Origin: CBDCGJ01 sp965216645
Lineage (GTDB): Bacteria; Pseudomonadota; Alphaproteobacteria; GCA-2731375
Assembly (NCBI GenBank): GCA_965216645.1
Contig: CBDCGJ010000026.1
Span: 62,001-126,000, forward strand
Reading direction: 5' to 3'
Length of the DNA stretch: 64,000 nt
Shown here: positions 18,281 to 28,081 of the stretch, piece after piece
Layout: every line of letters starts with the position of its first letter
Numbering within the stretch: the stretch's first letter is position 1
The notes under the pieces: generated by a model
Seen by the model: only the letters and a program-made list of their open reading frames with translations
What the model was told of the DNA's origin: nothing
Databases searched by the model: none
Translations under genes and position numbers: made by a program

Positions 18281-18844
18281 ATGGACGTAAGAACGCTTTG
18301 CCTCGGCGTCCTGACCATGGGAGATGCGTCGGGATATGAAATCAAGAAAAAATTGGAAGAAGAGTTTTCCTTATTCTATGACGCCAGTTTCGGATCGATC
18401 TATCCGGCCCTAAACCGATTGCAGAAGGAAAATCTGGTAGACTGTACGCACGAGGCGCAGAGCAAACGGCCGGATAAGAAAGTATATAGCCTGACGCCGG
18501 ATGGACGATTGGCACTCGTGCGGGAACTAAGCGAAAAGCCTGCGCCTGACCGTATTCGTTCGGAGTTTCTTGTATCGGTTTTGTTTGCGGAGTTATTGCC
18601 AGCCGGTCACGTCTCTTCGATTATTGACGACCGCATTGCTTTCTACGAAGCCCATGTAGAACGTTTTAAGTCTGCGCTTCAATCCCGACCAGATGGGACG
18701 GGCAAATTTGTCGCCGGTTATGGCGCGGCAATTTACGAAACAGCTATGGAATATTTGCGCAGTCATCGCCACTTGATCGAAGCGGAAGCACTTTTGGCAC
18801 AAGTCCGCGACGATCGTGAGGATCGGACGGCGGCAACTGGCTAG
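18281..18844 (+). CDS. PadR-family transcriptional regulator
   Basis: A 187-residue regulator with the PadR winged helix at the N terminus (MGDASGYEIKKKLEEEF, FGSIYPALNRLQKENLV, PDKKVYSLTPDGRLAL) and a C-terminal helical dimerisation region. PadR proteins commonly repress neighbouring efflux genes and are released by toxic ligands. It is followed after 17 bases by the membrane-fusion protein gene and then the RND pump, which makes it the probable local regulator of that pump. GAGGTGG precedes the ATG. Confidence 0.92.
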   Translation: MDVRTLCLGVLTMGDASGYEIKKKLEEEFSLFYDASFGSIYPALNRLQKENLVDCTHEAQSKRPDKKVYSLTPDGRLALVRELSEKPAPDRIRSEFLVSVLFAELLPAGHVSSIIDDRIAFYEAHVERFKSALQSRPDGTGKFVAGYGAAIYETAMEYLRSHRHLIEAEALLAQVRDDREDRTAATG

Positions 18845-18861
18845 AAGCTGGGAAAAAGCCC

Positions 18862-19983
18862 ATGAAACTTTCCGTTTTGGTGGCTGCGGCCATCGCTATT
18901 GGCGCTGTCGGTTGGATCGTCAGCGGCCAAGACCCGCGTGTCTTTGGCATCGGTGATGGCGAGCCGCCACAAAAACCGCAAGCCGGGTCGGTGGCCGACC
19001 GCCTTAATTCGGAAGTCGCCAAGGATGTAACCCATTTGACTGCTGTCCGCGCCCGCGTCTTTGACGCCACGACACGGACACAGGTTGTTGTAGTCCGCGG
19101 TCGTACGGAAGCACTACGCGATATCACTCTGAAGGCAGGCATAAAAGGGCGTATCGTCGAACTAAATCTGAGGGCTGGCGAGCGGGTAAAAAAAGGCGAG
19201 CAGATCGCACGTATCGAGATAGATGATCTGTTGGCGCGGCTAGCGGAAGCAAAAGCACTGGTCCGACAACGACGATTGGAGCACGCGGCGGCGCGCAAGT
19301 TAGGTAAAAAGGGCTTTCGATCCGAAACCCAAATAGCCGGCACCGCCGCAGCGCTGGACGCGGCCAAAGCCTATGTCAAGCAGGTTGAAGTCCAGATCAA
19401 TAAAACCAAAATTCTGGCCCCGTTTGACGCTGTCGTAAATGAGACTTTCACGGAAATCGGCGACTATCTTGAGCCGCAAACCGCTATCGCGCATCTGGTG
19501 GATGAGGACCCTTTCCTTGTCGTCGGCCAGGTGTCGGAACAAGAAGTTGGTAAGCTGCAAACCGGCGGCACTGGTCAAGCGACAATTGCAGACGGTACGG
19601 TCGTTCATGGCTCGATCCGTTTCATAGCGCGGGTCGGCGATGCGGAAACCCGCACTTTCAAAGTTGAGCTGCAGGTAGACAATGCGGACAATGCGCTGCG
19701 GGATGGCATGTCGGCGGAATTGCGGTTTCCCATTAAATCGGTTCGCGCGCATTTGCTGACACCGGCATTGCTGACGCTGAACGGGGAAGGAACAATCGGT
19801 ATACGGGCCGTCGACAGAGAGGGTGCTGTCAGCTTTCTTGCAGCTAATGTAGTCGGCGCGGATGCCAAAGGCGTCTGGGTCACAGGATTGCCGGAACGCG
19901 TGACAATTATCACGGTCGGCAATGAATTCGTTCGTCACGGCGACAAAGTCCGCGTCCTTATCGAGAAGACGCCAAACTCATGA
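18862..19983 (+). CDS. RND efflux periplasmic adaptor (membrane-fusion protein)
   Basis: A 373-residue HlyD/MexA-type adaptor that links the inner-membrane pump to an outer-membrane channel. There is an N-terminal hydrophobic anchor (residues 1-20), a lipoyl half GIKGRIVELNLRAGERVKKGEQIARI, a coiled-coil hairpin rich in Ala, Glu and Arg, a second lipoyl half (QINKTKILAPFDAVVNETFTEIGDYL) and beta-barrel segments. Its last four bases overlap the pump gene start (ATGA). No outer-membrane partner gene is present in the window. Confidence 0.92.
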   Translation: MKLSVLVAAAIAIGAVGWIVSGQDPRVFGIGDGEPPQKPQAGSVADRLNSEVAKDVTHLTAVRARVFDATTRTQVVVVRGRTEALRDITLKAGIKGRIVELNLRAGERVKKGEQIARIEIDDLLARLAEAKALVRQRRLEHAAARKLGKKGFRSETQIAGTAAALDAAKAYVKQVEVQINKTKILAPFDAVVNETFTEIGDYLEPQTAIAHLVDEDPFLVVGQVSEQEVGKLQTGGTGQATIADGTVVHGSIRFIARVGDAETRTFKVELQVDNADNALRDGMSAELRFPIKSVRAHLLTPALLTLNGEGTIGIRAVDREGAVSFLAANVVGADAKGVWVTGLPERVTIITVGNEFVRHGDKVRVLIEKTPNS

Positions 19984-22900
19984 ACGCCATCATCGACGCC
20001 GCTGTTCATCACAGCCGGACGGTCTTGACTGTTCTTCTGCTCGTGCTTTTGGCGGGCGGGTACGCTTATGTCCGGATCGCCAAGGAATCCAGTCCGGACA
20101 TCGATGTACCGAACATTTATGTCAACATGACCCATGACGGCATTTCACCGGAAGATGCCGAACGTTTGCTGGTCCGCCCGATGGAACAAGAACTTCGCGC
20201 CATCGAAGGTATTAAGGAGATACGTTCGACAGCGTCACAAGGACACGCTTCCGTTTTGCTGGAATTCGATGCGGGTTTCGACGCCGATCAGGCCATGATC
20301 GAAGTGCGGGAAAAAATCGACCTCGTAAAACCCGACCTGCCCTCTGATACGGACGAACCAGTCGCGGAGGAAGTTAATTTCGGTCTGTTTCCCGTGCTTG
20401 TCGTCACGCTCGCCGGTAATGTTCCGGAACGCACGTTGCTGCGGCTGGCGAAATCTCTACAAGACGAACTCGAGTCTTTGCCGGGCGTCCTCTCCGCCGA
20501 AATTGGTGGAGACCGGGAAGAATTGCTCGAAGTTATCGTCGACCCGACGAAGCTTGAAGTCTACAACATCTCGCCGACCGAATTCGTCAACATCGTCTCC
20601 CGCAACAATCAGCTAATCGCCGCCGGTGCTATGGATACGGGCAAGGGTCGTTTCGCCGTCAAGCTGCCGGGTTTGTTCGAAACCTCGAAAGATGTACTCG
20701 ACCTGCCGATCAAAGTGTCGGGCGACGGGGTCATTACTCTGGCGGATATCACGACGGTTCGCCGTACTTTCAAGGATGCGGAAAAGTTCGCGCGGATCGA
20801 CGGCAAGCCCGGCCTAACGCTTGAGATCCGCAAGCGAATTGGCGCGAATATCATCCATACGCTGGACGAAGTCCGCGCCATGGTCCGCGAGCGCGCTCAG
20901 AATTGGCCGATTTCGGTTAACGTCGACTTTATTCAGGATCAGTCGACGGATATCCGAACCATGTTGAAAGATCTGCAAAACAATATTCTTAGCGCCATCC
21001 TGCTGGTCATGATTGTGGTCGTGGCCGCGCTCGGCGTGCGTACCGCAGGATTGGTCGGCCTGGCAATTCCTTCATCGTTCCTGTTTGGCATCCTGATCCT
21101 GTTCGCCTTGGATTTCACAGTCAATATTGTGGTGTTGTTCTCTCTAATATTGGCGGTTGGCATGCTGGTGGACGGAGCCATTGTCGTCACCGAATATGCC
21201 GATAGAAAAATGGCGGAAGGCTTACCTAGGAAGGAGGCCTACTCGCTAGCCGCGAAACGAATGGCGTGGCCTATCACCTCATCCACGGCCACGACGCTGG
21301 CCGCATTTATGCCGCTACTATTTTGGCCGGATGTCATCGGCGAGTTCATGAAGTACCTGCCATTGACGTTGATCGTGACGTTGTTCGGGTCGATGCTCAT
21401 GGCGCTAATCTTCGTGCCGACATTGGGCGGCATTATCGGCAAAGCGAGCGCTGGCGATCCTCGCGTCCTGAAGGCGCTGGCGGCGGCGGAGCAAGGTGAT
21501 ATAAGCGACATGCCGGGGTTAACCGGGGCCTATGCCCGGATGTTGCATGTGATCGTCCAGCGGGCATGGCTCATTCTCCTAGTAGCTGTCGGAGCATTCG
21601 GTCTTTTGGGTAGTATCTGGTACTACTACGCGGTCAGCGGTAACGGTGTAGAGTTTTTTCCCGATGTCGAACCGGAACAAGCGCTGGTCCATGTGCATGC
21701 CCGCGGCAACTTAGCGGCGCGGGAAAAGGACGCTTTGGTTCGCGAAGTCGAAGAGCAGGTTCTGAGAGTTCCCGGCATCAAAACCGTCTATGCTTCGACG
21801 GGCATCCCCTTGCGGGGACAGGATGTCGCCGAGGATGTCATCGGCACGATCCAATTGGAGTTGGCGGATTGGGATGAGCGCCGGCCGTCTAACGCATTGT
21901 TCACGGAAATCAGAGAGCGAACGGCCCATTTAGCTGGCATCCATGTCGAACCGCAAAAACCAGCGGCCGGACCCCCGACCGGCAAAGATATCCAAATCGA
22001 AGTAAGATCGATATATCCAAACAAGATCACTCCCGTCGCCGTGCGCATAAGAGAGCACTTTGATCGAACCGACGGGTTGATCGATATCGAAGACAGCCGC
22101 CCCCTACCCGGCATTGAGTGGCAGATTTCCATCGATCGCGCGCAAGCGGGGCGCTTCGGCGCGGACGTGTTGACAGTCGGTAACCTCATTCAGTTGGTAA
22201 CCAACGGCATTAAGGTCGGCTCCTACCGGCCGGACGACTCCGACGACGAAATCGATATCAGGCTTCGCTTTCCCAGTCAGTATCGGAATTTGGAACAACT
22301 CGATCGATTACGCGTACAGACACCAAGCGGCATGGTTCCGATCCGCAATTTCATCGAACGTACCGCGCAGCCGAAAACCGGCACGTTACGCCGCATCGAC
22401 GGTCAACGCGTTCTGAAAGTCCAGGCCAATGTCGAAGACGGCATCAACGTCGACCAAAAAGTTGCGGAGATGAAAGAATGGGTTGCGCAGCAATCATTCG
22501 ACAATGATGTGAAACTTCGATTTAGAGGCGCCGACGAGAAGCAGAACGAATCTCAGGAATTTTTGCAGAACGCGTTCTTCGTCGCCTTGTTCGTAATGGC
22601 AATTATTCTCATCACCCAGTTCAATAGTTTCTACCGTGCCTTCCTGATCCTGTTGGCTGTGATCATGTCAACGGTCGGGGTATTGATCGGATTGATGGTC
22701 ACTGGCCAGACCTTCGGCATCGTCATGACCGGAATAGGGATCATCTCTTTGGCCGGGATCGTTGTGAACAACAATATCGTTCTGATCGACACATATGCTC
22801 AACTCCTGAAGTCCGGCTTCGACCCGTTGGAGGCAATTGTTAGGACGGGCGCACAACGGCTACGTCCGGTGCTTTTGACCACGATAACGACGATCTGCGG

Positions 22901-23159
22901 TCTGATGCCCATGGTGATGCAGACGAATATCGATTTCTTTACGCGCGAAGTCGCCACCGGTGCCCCGTCGACGCAATGGTGGGTTCAACTGGCAACCGCG
23001 GTCGCCTTCGGCTTATCGTTCGCCACCGTTCTGACCTTGGTCGTCACACCGGTTCTGCTCGCCGCCGGAAGTCGCAGCAGCCGCCGCCTGGGGATCATCT
23101 CGGCATGGTTGTCAAAAATCGTATTCGGTTCAAAGCCAAGGGCAGAACCGCAGACTTAA
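19980..23159 (+). CDS. RND-family efflux permease
   Basis: A 1059-residue inner-membrane pump of the AcrB/MexB superfamily, with the two-repeat layout: one N-terminal helix, a large periplasmic loop, a block of helices, a second periplasmic loop and a second helix block. In the TM4 region GMLVDGAIVVTEYADRKM has one aspartate where AcrB has two. The TM10 region GIISLAGIVVNNNIVLID has Asn in place of the AcrB lysine. These differences suggest a relay unlike the AcrB drug pumps. Substrate unknown. Convergent with pssA, stop next to stop. Confidence 0.93.
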   Translation: MNAIIDAAVHHSRTVLTVLLLVLLAGGYAYVRIAKESSPDIDVPNIYVNMTHDGISPEDAERLLVRPMEQELRAIEGIKEIRSTASQGHASVLLEFDAGFDADQAMIEVREKIDLVKPDLPSDTDEPVAEEVNFGLFPVLVVTLAGNVPERTLLRLAKSLQDELESLPGVLSAEIGGDREELLEVIVDPTKLEVYNISPTEFVNIVSRNNQLIAAGAMDTGKGRFAVKLPGLFETSKDVLDLPIKVSGDGVITLADITTVRRTFKDAEKFARIDGKPGLTLEIRKRIGANIIHTLDEVRAMVRERAQNWPISVNVDFIQDQSTDIRTMLKDLQNNILSAILLVMIVVVAALGVRTAGLVGLAIPSSFLFGILILFALDFTVNIVVLFSLILAVGMLVDGAIVVTEYADRKMAEGLPRKEAYSLAAKRMAWPITSSTATTLAAFMPLLFWPDVIGEFMKYLPLTLIVTLFGSMLMALIFVPTLGGIIGKASAGDPRVLKALAAAEQGDISDMPGLTGAYARMLHVIVQRAWLILLVAVGAFGLLGSIWYYYAVSGNGVEFFPDVEPEQALVHVHARGNLAAREKDALVREVEEQVLRVPGIKTVYASTGIPLRGQDVAEDVIGTIQLELADWDERRPSNALFTEIRERTAHLAGIHVEPQKPAAGPPTGKDIQIEVRSIYPNKITPVAVRIREHFDRTDGLIDIEDSRPLPGIEWQISIDRAQAGRFGADVLTVGNLIQLVTNGIKVGSYRPDDSDDEIDIRLRFPSQYRNLEQLDRLRVQTPSGMVPIRNFIERTAQPKTGTLRRIDGQRVLKVQANVEDGINVDQKVAEMKEWVAQQSFDNDVKLRFRGADEKQNESQEFLQNAFFVALFVMAIILITQFNSFYRAFLILLAVIMSTVGVLIGLMVTGQTFGIVMTGIGIISLAGIVVNNNIVLIDTYAQLLKSGFDPLEAIVRTGAQRLRPVLLTTITTICGLMPMVMQTNIDFFTREVATGAPSTQWWVQLATAVAFGLSFATVLTLVVTPVLLAAGSRSSRRLGIISAWLSKIVFGSKPRAEPQT

Positions 23160-23969
23160 CTAATCGATCTTATCTTTCGAATTCCCGATTTCTTCATCGG
23201 CCGCTTCATGCTTCGCGTGCTCGCGCAAAAGTCTTTTGTGACTGCGGTAACTGAACGGCATCATCGCTAGATATGACAACACGATCAACGAAAGGACATG
23301 CCAAGGGAACAGCGCGGCGATGGCGGCGAACAACACGATCCCAACCAGAATCGGCAGCACCTGATCGCCCCGCATTCGTAATCTTTTGAAGGAAAAGGTC
23401 GGGATTCGACTGATCATCAGGAAGCCGACTATCAACAACCAGCCTGTCACCACGGCGGGTGAGCGCAAGAATTCGTCACCGATCAGAAAACTCAACATGA
23501 TCGGCAACATGGCAAAACCGGCACCGGCTGGTGCGGCCGTTCCGGTAAAGTAATCGCTCGCCCAGGCTGGGCGGTCGGGATCCTCAAGCGCCGTATTGAA
23601 ACGCGCTAAGCGTAATGCGCAACAAGCCGCATAAGCTAAAGCGGCGATCCAACCTATGCCGCCAAGCGCGGCCGTGCCGCCGCTCCACAAATAGGCCACG
23701 ATTGCCGGCGCTACCCCGAATGCAATGAAATCCGAAAGCGAATCCAACTCGGCGCCAAACTTACTCGCGCCCTTCAGCAAGCGTGCCATACGGCCGTCCA
23801 AGCCATCCAAAACAGCCGCAACAACGATGGCGGCGAGCGCCGCTTCCCAACGTTCCTGCAACGCGAAACGGATGGACGTCATGCCGGCGCACAAGGCCAA
23901 GACCGTAAGAATGTTGGGGATCATGCTGTTTATCGAAAAGGTCGACATGCGTTTCGGTCTAACGCGCAT
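23160..23969 (-). CDS. pssA: CDP-diacylglycerol--serine O-phosphatidyltransferase
   Basis: Makes phosphatidylserine from CDP-diacylglycerol and serine. The CDP-alcohol phosphotransferase signature (DG..AR........G...D...D) is seen in DGLDGRMARLLKG...FGAELDSLSD. Several membrane helices follow. The length of 269 residues is usual for the bacterial membrane form. It is 15 bases after psd in a two-gene operon, so the two catalyse consecutive steps to phosphatidylethanolamine. Confidence 0.94.
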   Translation of the reverse strand: MRVRPKRMSTFSINSMIPNILTVLALCAGMTSIRFALQERWEAALAAIVVAAVLDGLDGRMARLLKGASKFGAELDSLSDFIAFGVAPAIVAYLWSGGTAALGGIGWIAALAYAACCALRLARFNTALEDPDRPAWASDYFTGTAAPAGAGFAMLPIMLSFLIGDEFLRSPAVVTGWLLIVGFLMISRIPTFSFKRLRMRGDQVLPILVGIVLFAAIAALFPWHVLSLIVLSYLAMMPFSYRSHKRLLREHAKHEAADEEIGNSKDKID

Positions 23970-23984
23970 GGGATTTCCTCTTTC

Positions 23985-24680
23985 CTACGGGTCCGTCTGT
24001 ACAATCTCGGCCAAAACGGTCTCACCCGCTATCGCGGTTTGACCGACACGGACCAATGGCTCCATGCCATGGTCAAGATAGACATCAACGCGGCTGCCGA
24101 AGCGGATCATACCAAATCTCTCGCCGGCCTTCACCTCCTGCCCGGTTAAGAGATGGCAGACGATACGGCGGGCAACCAACCCGGCAATCTGCACAAATGC
24201 GATGTCTTTGCCACCCGTCGTCGTCATTCTCACGGACTGCCGCTCATTATCGAGACTGGCTTTATCCAGCGAGGCATTGAAAAATCGACCTGAATGATAG
24301 TGTAATTCCGTAATCTCGCCATCCGCCGGCACTCGGTTCACATGGACGTTAAAAACATTCATGAAAATGCTGACCCGCGTCCGAGGCTCCTCCCCCATGC
24401 CCAACTCAGGTGGTGGCGCCGCTTCTGTGATCATTTGGACAGCACCATCGGCCGGCGAGACAATCAAATTTGGGCGCTCTGGCGTAACGCGTGGCGGGTC
24501 CCGGAAGAAGTAAACGCACCAGAGGGTCAAGATCGCGTCGATCCAACCAAGCGGCGGCCAAATCCAAAACAGTACCAAGGACGAAACAGCGAATATCGCG
24601 ATAAAGGGATAGCCTTCCTTATGGATCGGCACGAGCACCGACGAAAACGTATCGATTAAGCCGTGATGTTCCTGGGACAA
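23985..24680 (-). CDS. psd: Phosphatidylserine decarboxylase proenzyme
   Basis: Pyruvoyl enzyme that turns phosphatidylserine into phosphatidylethanolamine. The self-cleavage Gly-Ser is in RFGSRVDVY near residues 190-195. At 231 residues it is the short (type II, PSD-C) form found in Alphaproteobacteria. A hydrophobic N-terminal segment (about residues 20-55) anchors it. It is first in an operon with pssA. Confidence 0.94.
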   Translation of the reverse strand: MSQEHHGLIDTFSSVLVPIHKEGYPFIAIFAVSSLVLFWIWPPLGWIDAILTLWCVYFFRDPPRVTPERPNLIVSPADGAVQMITEAAPPPELGMGEEPRTRVSIFMNVFNVHVNRVPADGEITELHYHSGRFFNASLDKASLDNERQSVRMTTTGGKDIAFVQIAGLVARRIVCHLLTGQEVKAGERFGMIRFGSRVDVYLDHGMEPLVRVGQTAIAGETVLAEIVQTDP

Positions 24681-24715
24681 GCGATCACCTCAACGCAACT
24701 AAATTCGCCAACATC

Positions 24716-26569
24716 TTACTTGGTAACGCTTCCGGCTTCCACCTGCGTCAACTCCTTCAAACGCTCCGCCGCCGCGGCCGCTTCCTGTTGCCTTGCCCAC
24801 ATGCGGGCGTAGACACCGTCTTGCTGTAAGAGTTCGCTATGTTTACCGCGTTCCGCGATTTTTCCGGCCTCAAGCACGATGATTTCATCGGCGTCGACGA
24901 CTGTCGAGAGCCGGTGTGCGATCACCAATGTGGTTCGATTTTCCGAGACCATGCGCAAACTTTCCTGAATCTCCTTCTCCGTTTGCGTGTCGAGCGCCGA
25001 GGTCGCTTCGTCGAACAGCATGATTGCGGGTTGCTTCAGAATAGTGCGTGCGATCGCAACGCGTTGCTTTTCGCCGCCTGACAATTTCAAGCCGCGTTCG
25101 CCGACCGGCGTATCGTAACCCTCCGGCAGGCTGTTCACGAAATCATGGATGCGGGCAAGTTTGGCGGCTTCAATTACCTGTTCCTGACTGGCATCCGGTC
25201 GACCGTAACGAATATTGTAGCCGATGGTGTCGTTAAAGAGGACCGTGTCCTGCGGTACGATTCCGATCGCTTCGCGCAGACTTGCTTGGGTTACATCCCG
25301 GACATTTTGCCCGTCGATGGAGACCGCGCCCGATTGCACGTCGTAAAATCGGAACAGGATACGGGACAATGTCGATTTGCCTGCCCCGGACGGCCCGACT
25401 AGTGCCGTGGTTTCTCCCGGCTCGACGGTAAAGGAGATGCCACGCAAAATGGGGCGATCGTCGTCATAGTTAAACCCGACATTGTCGAAAACGATCCGCC
25501 CCCCATTCAAATCCAAAGGTTGGGCACCGTGGCTATCCTCGATCTCGGTTTCGACCGTCAGCAACTCGAACATTTTCTCCATATCGACGAGACTTTGTTT
25601 GATCTCTCGATAAACGAAACCGATGAAACCGAGCGGTTGGTAAAGCTGCAACATGAAGGTATTGACCAGAACGAAGTCGCCGACCGTCACCTTGCCTTGA
25701 ACCACGCCGTAACCTGCCAACAGCATCACGCCACACATACCGATCGCGATGATGAAACCCTGCCCGATATTCAATAGCGATAGACTGACGGAGCTCCTCA
25801 CCGCCGCCTTTTCGTAGCTGGCCAAATTGCGATCGTACCGATCAGCCTCATGGGTTTCGTTGCCGAAATATTTGACTGTTTCGAAATTCAGTAGGCTGTC
25901 GATGGCGCGTGTATTCGCCTCATTGTCGGTGCGGTTCATTTCACGGCGATATTTCAATCGCCATTCCGTGATTGATACCGTGAACGCGATGTAGAGCGCG
26001 ACTGCGCCAAATGTGATGGCCGAATAATCGATGCCGTAATTGACCAGCAAAATTCCACAGACCAGCAATATCTCGAACAACGTCGGCAAAACATTGAACA
26101 AGGTGAAACGCAGCAGGAACTCGATCCCCTTGGTGCCGCGCTCAATCGCACGCGACAAACCGCCAGTCCGTCGATCCATGTGAAATCGCAACGACAGGCC
26201 ATGCAAATGACGAAAGGTCTTTAACGCGACCGTCCGCAACGCGTGTTGACCAACTTTGGCAAACACGGCGTCGCGAAGCTCACCAAATGCTTGTGATGCC
26301 ACCCGGGCGGCGCCGTAGGCCAACACCACACCAACAGGCAACATGATCGGCAGATTATTGGCCCCACTGAGGGCATCGACCGCCTCTTTGTACAAAAACG
26401 GAATATATACGATGGTCAATTTGGCCGACACCAATAGAACTATCGCGACAACAACCCTGAACTTCAGGTCCGGGCGCCCATTCGGCCAAAGGTAAGGTAT
26501 TAAGGTGCCAAGGGTCTGCCAGTGGCTGCGCTCGCTGCTATCCGTTGACGGGTCGTAGGATGAAGACAT
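24716..26569 (-). CDS. Atm1-type ABC exporter, fused permease and ATPase
   Basis: A 617-residue half-transporter with six membrane helices (residues about 35-310) followed by an ATPase domain. Walker A is GPSGAGKST, the signature is LSGGEKQRVAIARTILKQP, and Walker B is IMLFDEATSALD. The conserved segment LRFHMDRRTGGLSRAIERGTKGIEFLLRF is shared with the Atm1/HMT family, which exports glutathione-linked iron-sulfur precursors or metals. Export of such compounds is inferred from family membership. It is monocistronic with about 100 bases to the next gene. Confidence 0.9.
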   Translation of the reverse strand: MSSSYDPSTDSSERSHWQTLGTLIPYLWPNGRPDLKFRVVVAIVLLVSAKLTIVYIPFLYKEAVDALSGANNLPIMLPVGVVLAYGAARVASQAFGELRDAVFAKVGQHALRTVALKTFRHLHGLSLRFHMDRRTGGLSRAIERGTKGIEFLLRFTLFNVLPTLFEILLVCGILLVNYGIDYSAITFGAVALYIAFTVSITEWRLKYRREMNRTDNEANTRAIDSLLNFETVKYFGNETHEADRYDRNLASYEKAAVRSSVSLSLLNIGQGFIIAIGMCGVMLLAGYGVVQGKVTVGDFVLVNTFMLQLYQPLGFIGFVYREIKQSLVDMEKMFELLTVETEIEDSHGAQPLDLNGGRIVFDNVGFNYDDDRPILRGISFTVEPGETTALVGPSGAGKSTLSRILFRFYDVQSGAVSIDGQNVRDVTQASLREAIGIVPQDTVLFNDTIGYNIRYGRPDASQEQVIEAAKLARIHDFVNSLPEGYDTPVGERGLKLSGGEKQRVAIARTILKQPAIMLFDEATSALDTQTEKEIQESLRMVSENRTTLVIAHRLSTVVDADEIIVLEAGKIAERGKHSELLQQDGVYARMWARQQEAAAAAERLKELTQVEAGSVTK

Positions 26570-26669
26570 GAACTCTTTCGCGGTGTTGGGGCTCGCGGGA
26601 GCGAGGAGTCTAATTCAGAGATATAAGAAAGAAGCGGCAATAGTTAAGGCGCAAACTTAGCCACGACGA

Positions 26670-27698
26670 TCATTCCCGGGGAACCGTTAGAATTTGACCG
26701 GGATAGATTTTCTCGGTGTTTCGAAGCTGCGTTTTGTTTGCTCGGTATATAATCGTGTATTTCGTGCCTTCGCCATAGACCCGTCGTGCGATCTGCCAAA
26801 GGTTCTCGCCCGGTTTTACCACCACATTCTGGGTGCCACCAATGCGCTCTGCCGATTTTGTCGTCACGGTCTTGGCGAACTCGACTTCGGCTGCTTCGGC
26901 GAATTTGCTGGGATAGAAAGGGACTTCGACCCTAGCGACGACTTCACCGTCTACGATTTGGTCGACCCGGATGTTGTGTTCTCGAAGTTCCGACGCGAAT
27001 GTCGTTTGCATGGTCCAGCGATTTCCATCAGCGATGTATTGCTGACCCACAGGCGCATTATCGAGATAAAGCATTATGAGCGACCCATGCGAGCCCGAGC
27101 CGGATACGGCGAACCGACCGCGCTCATCATAATCCACTTTGTTGATGCTTAATTCCGACAAGCTAAGCCCTTTTGCCGGTTGGGATCTTTGCGTTAGACG
27201 AGTCAATCCGCCAGGTTTCTTGGTCAATATCAACGCCACGGGTGCCGGCTGCTTTCCGGTCTCCAACTGCTCGTCATCCACCGGCGGGCGGGTGGGCGGA
27301 TCGGTGAGGCGTGCGCTATCGATTGTCGGCGGCTTCGGCAAGCCAGTAGGTTCGGGAACCAAGATCAATACGCTCTCGTCAGAGGGGATCTCGCGGCCGT
27401 CGCTGGTTAACGCGATCAACTGGTACTCTCTGCTGCCCGGTGTCAAACCGCCGTCTACAATGGCGACCCATTCGCCGCTATCGTTCGGCCGGGTTGTGGC
27501 GAGGACTCGACCGGAATCTAATATTCTGATCTCGGTATCGGCTGGTGCGCGTCCGGCCATGACGGCGATCCCATCGCGACTTACCCGGACAATATCGAAG
27601 CTCGGTTTGTCCCGCTCGCTGGCTGCTTCCTGGCCTAAAACGCCGAACGGCCCGACGAGGCAAAATAGCGTAACGAAAATTGCCGCCGCTTTGTTCAA
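26670..27698 (-). CDS. LysM domain protein, exported
   Basis: A 342-residue protein with a signal peptide (about residues 1-22), a repeated immunoglobulin-like region (VAMMAGRAPADTEIRILDSG type, residues 45-110), a proline-rich linker and a C-terminal LysM peptidoglycan-binding motif, VVKPGENLWQIARRVYG...TVPRE. LysM proteins bind cell-wall glycan strands in the periplasm. Its start overlaps the stop of the preceding exported gene by four bases, so both are co-transcribed and probably work at the cell wall. Confidence 0.85.
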   Translation of the reverse strand: MNKAAAIFVTLFCLVGPFGVLGQEAASERDKPSFDIVRVSRDGIAVMAGRAPADTEIRILDSGRVLATTRPNDSGEWVAIVDGGLTPGSREYQLIALTSDGREIPSDESVLILVPEPTGLPKPPTIDSARLTDPPTRPPVDDEQLETGKQPAPVALILTKKPGGLTRLTQRSQPAKGLSLSELSINKVDYDERGRFAVSGSGSHGSLIMLYLDNAPVGQQYIADGNRWTMQTTFASELREHNIRVDQIVDGEVVARVEVPFYPSKFAEAAEVEFAKTVTTKSAERIGGTQNVVVKPGENLWQIARRVYGEGTKYTIIYRANKTQLRNTEKIYPGQILTVPRE

Positions 27699-28081
27699 TG
27701 GGGCACCTTCACCCGCAATTCCGCGCCGCCAAATCCATGGACGGAATCCCGCGAACGGACCGTAACCACCGCGATATCGCTTGGAATTTTCACCCCGGAC
27801 AATGACCGGGTAAAAGGTTGCTCATGAACATGCGGGTGCGCCAAGGTCCGGACCCCTAGGACGGTGTTGTCAGGGCCCAAGATTTCCCACCGATCGGCAT
27901 AATGTTTCCAACCCTCGTCGGCGTGCTTGACCGTCACGTCAAACCGGTAGACACCTTTGGACGTTTGCACCACTTTTACTTCGGTGACATCCGCTTCGCC
28001 GGCCCAAACTGGTCCCGACAGCGGAATCGCGAGTAGGATGGCTAAAATACTTTTTTGACGTTTGCGTATGGAATTCAGCAT
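27695..28081 (-). CDS. Small exported protein of unknown function
   Basis: A 128-residue protein with a clear signal peptide: KRQKS, hydrophobic LAILLAIPLSG and cleavage after VWA. The mature part (GVYRFDVTVKHADEGWKHYADRWEI) is beta-rich and contains a histidine-rich run, AHPHVHEQPFTR, which could bind metal. I recognise no family. It is translationally coupled (ATGA) to the LysM gene. Its start codon overlaps the start of the divergent LOG-family gene. Confidence 0.7.
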   Translation of the reverse strand: MLNSIRKRQKSILAILLAIPLSGPVWAGEADVTEVKVVQTSKGVYRFDVTVKHADEGWKHYADRWEILGPDNTVLGVRTLAHPHVHEQPFTRSLSGVKIPSDIAVVTVRSRDSVHGFGGAELRVKVPH

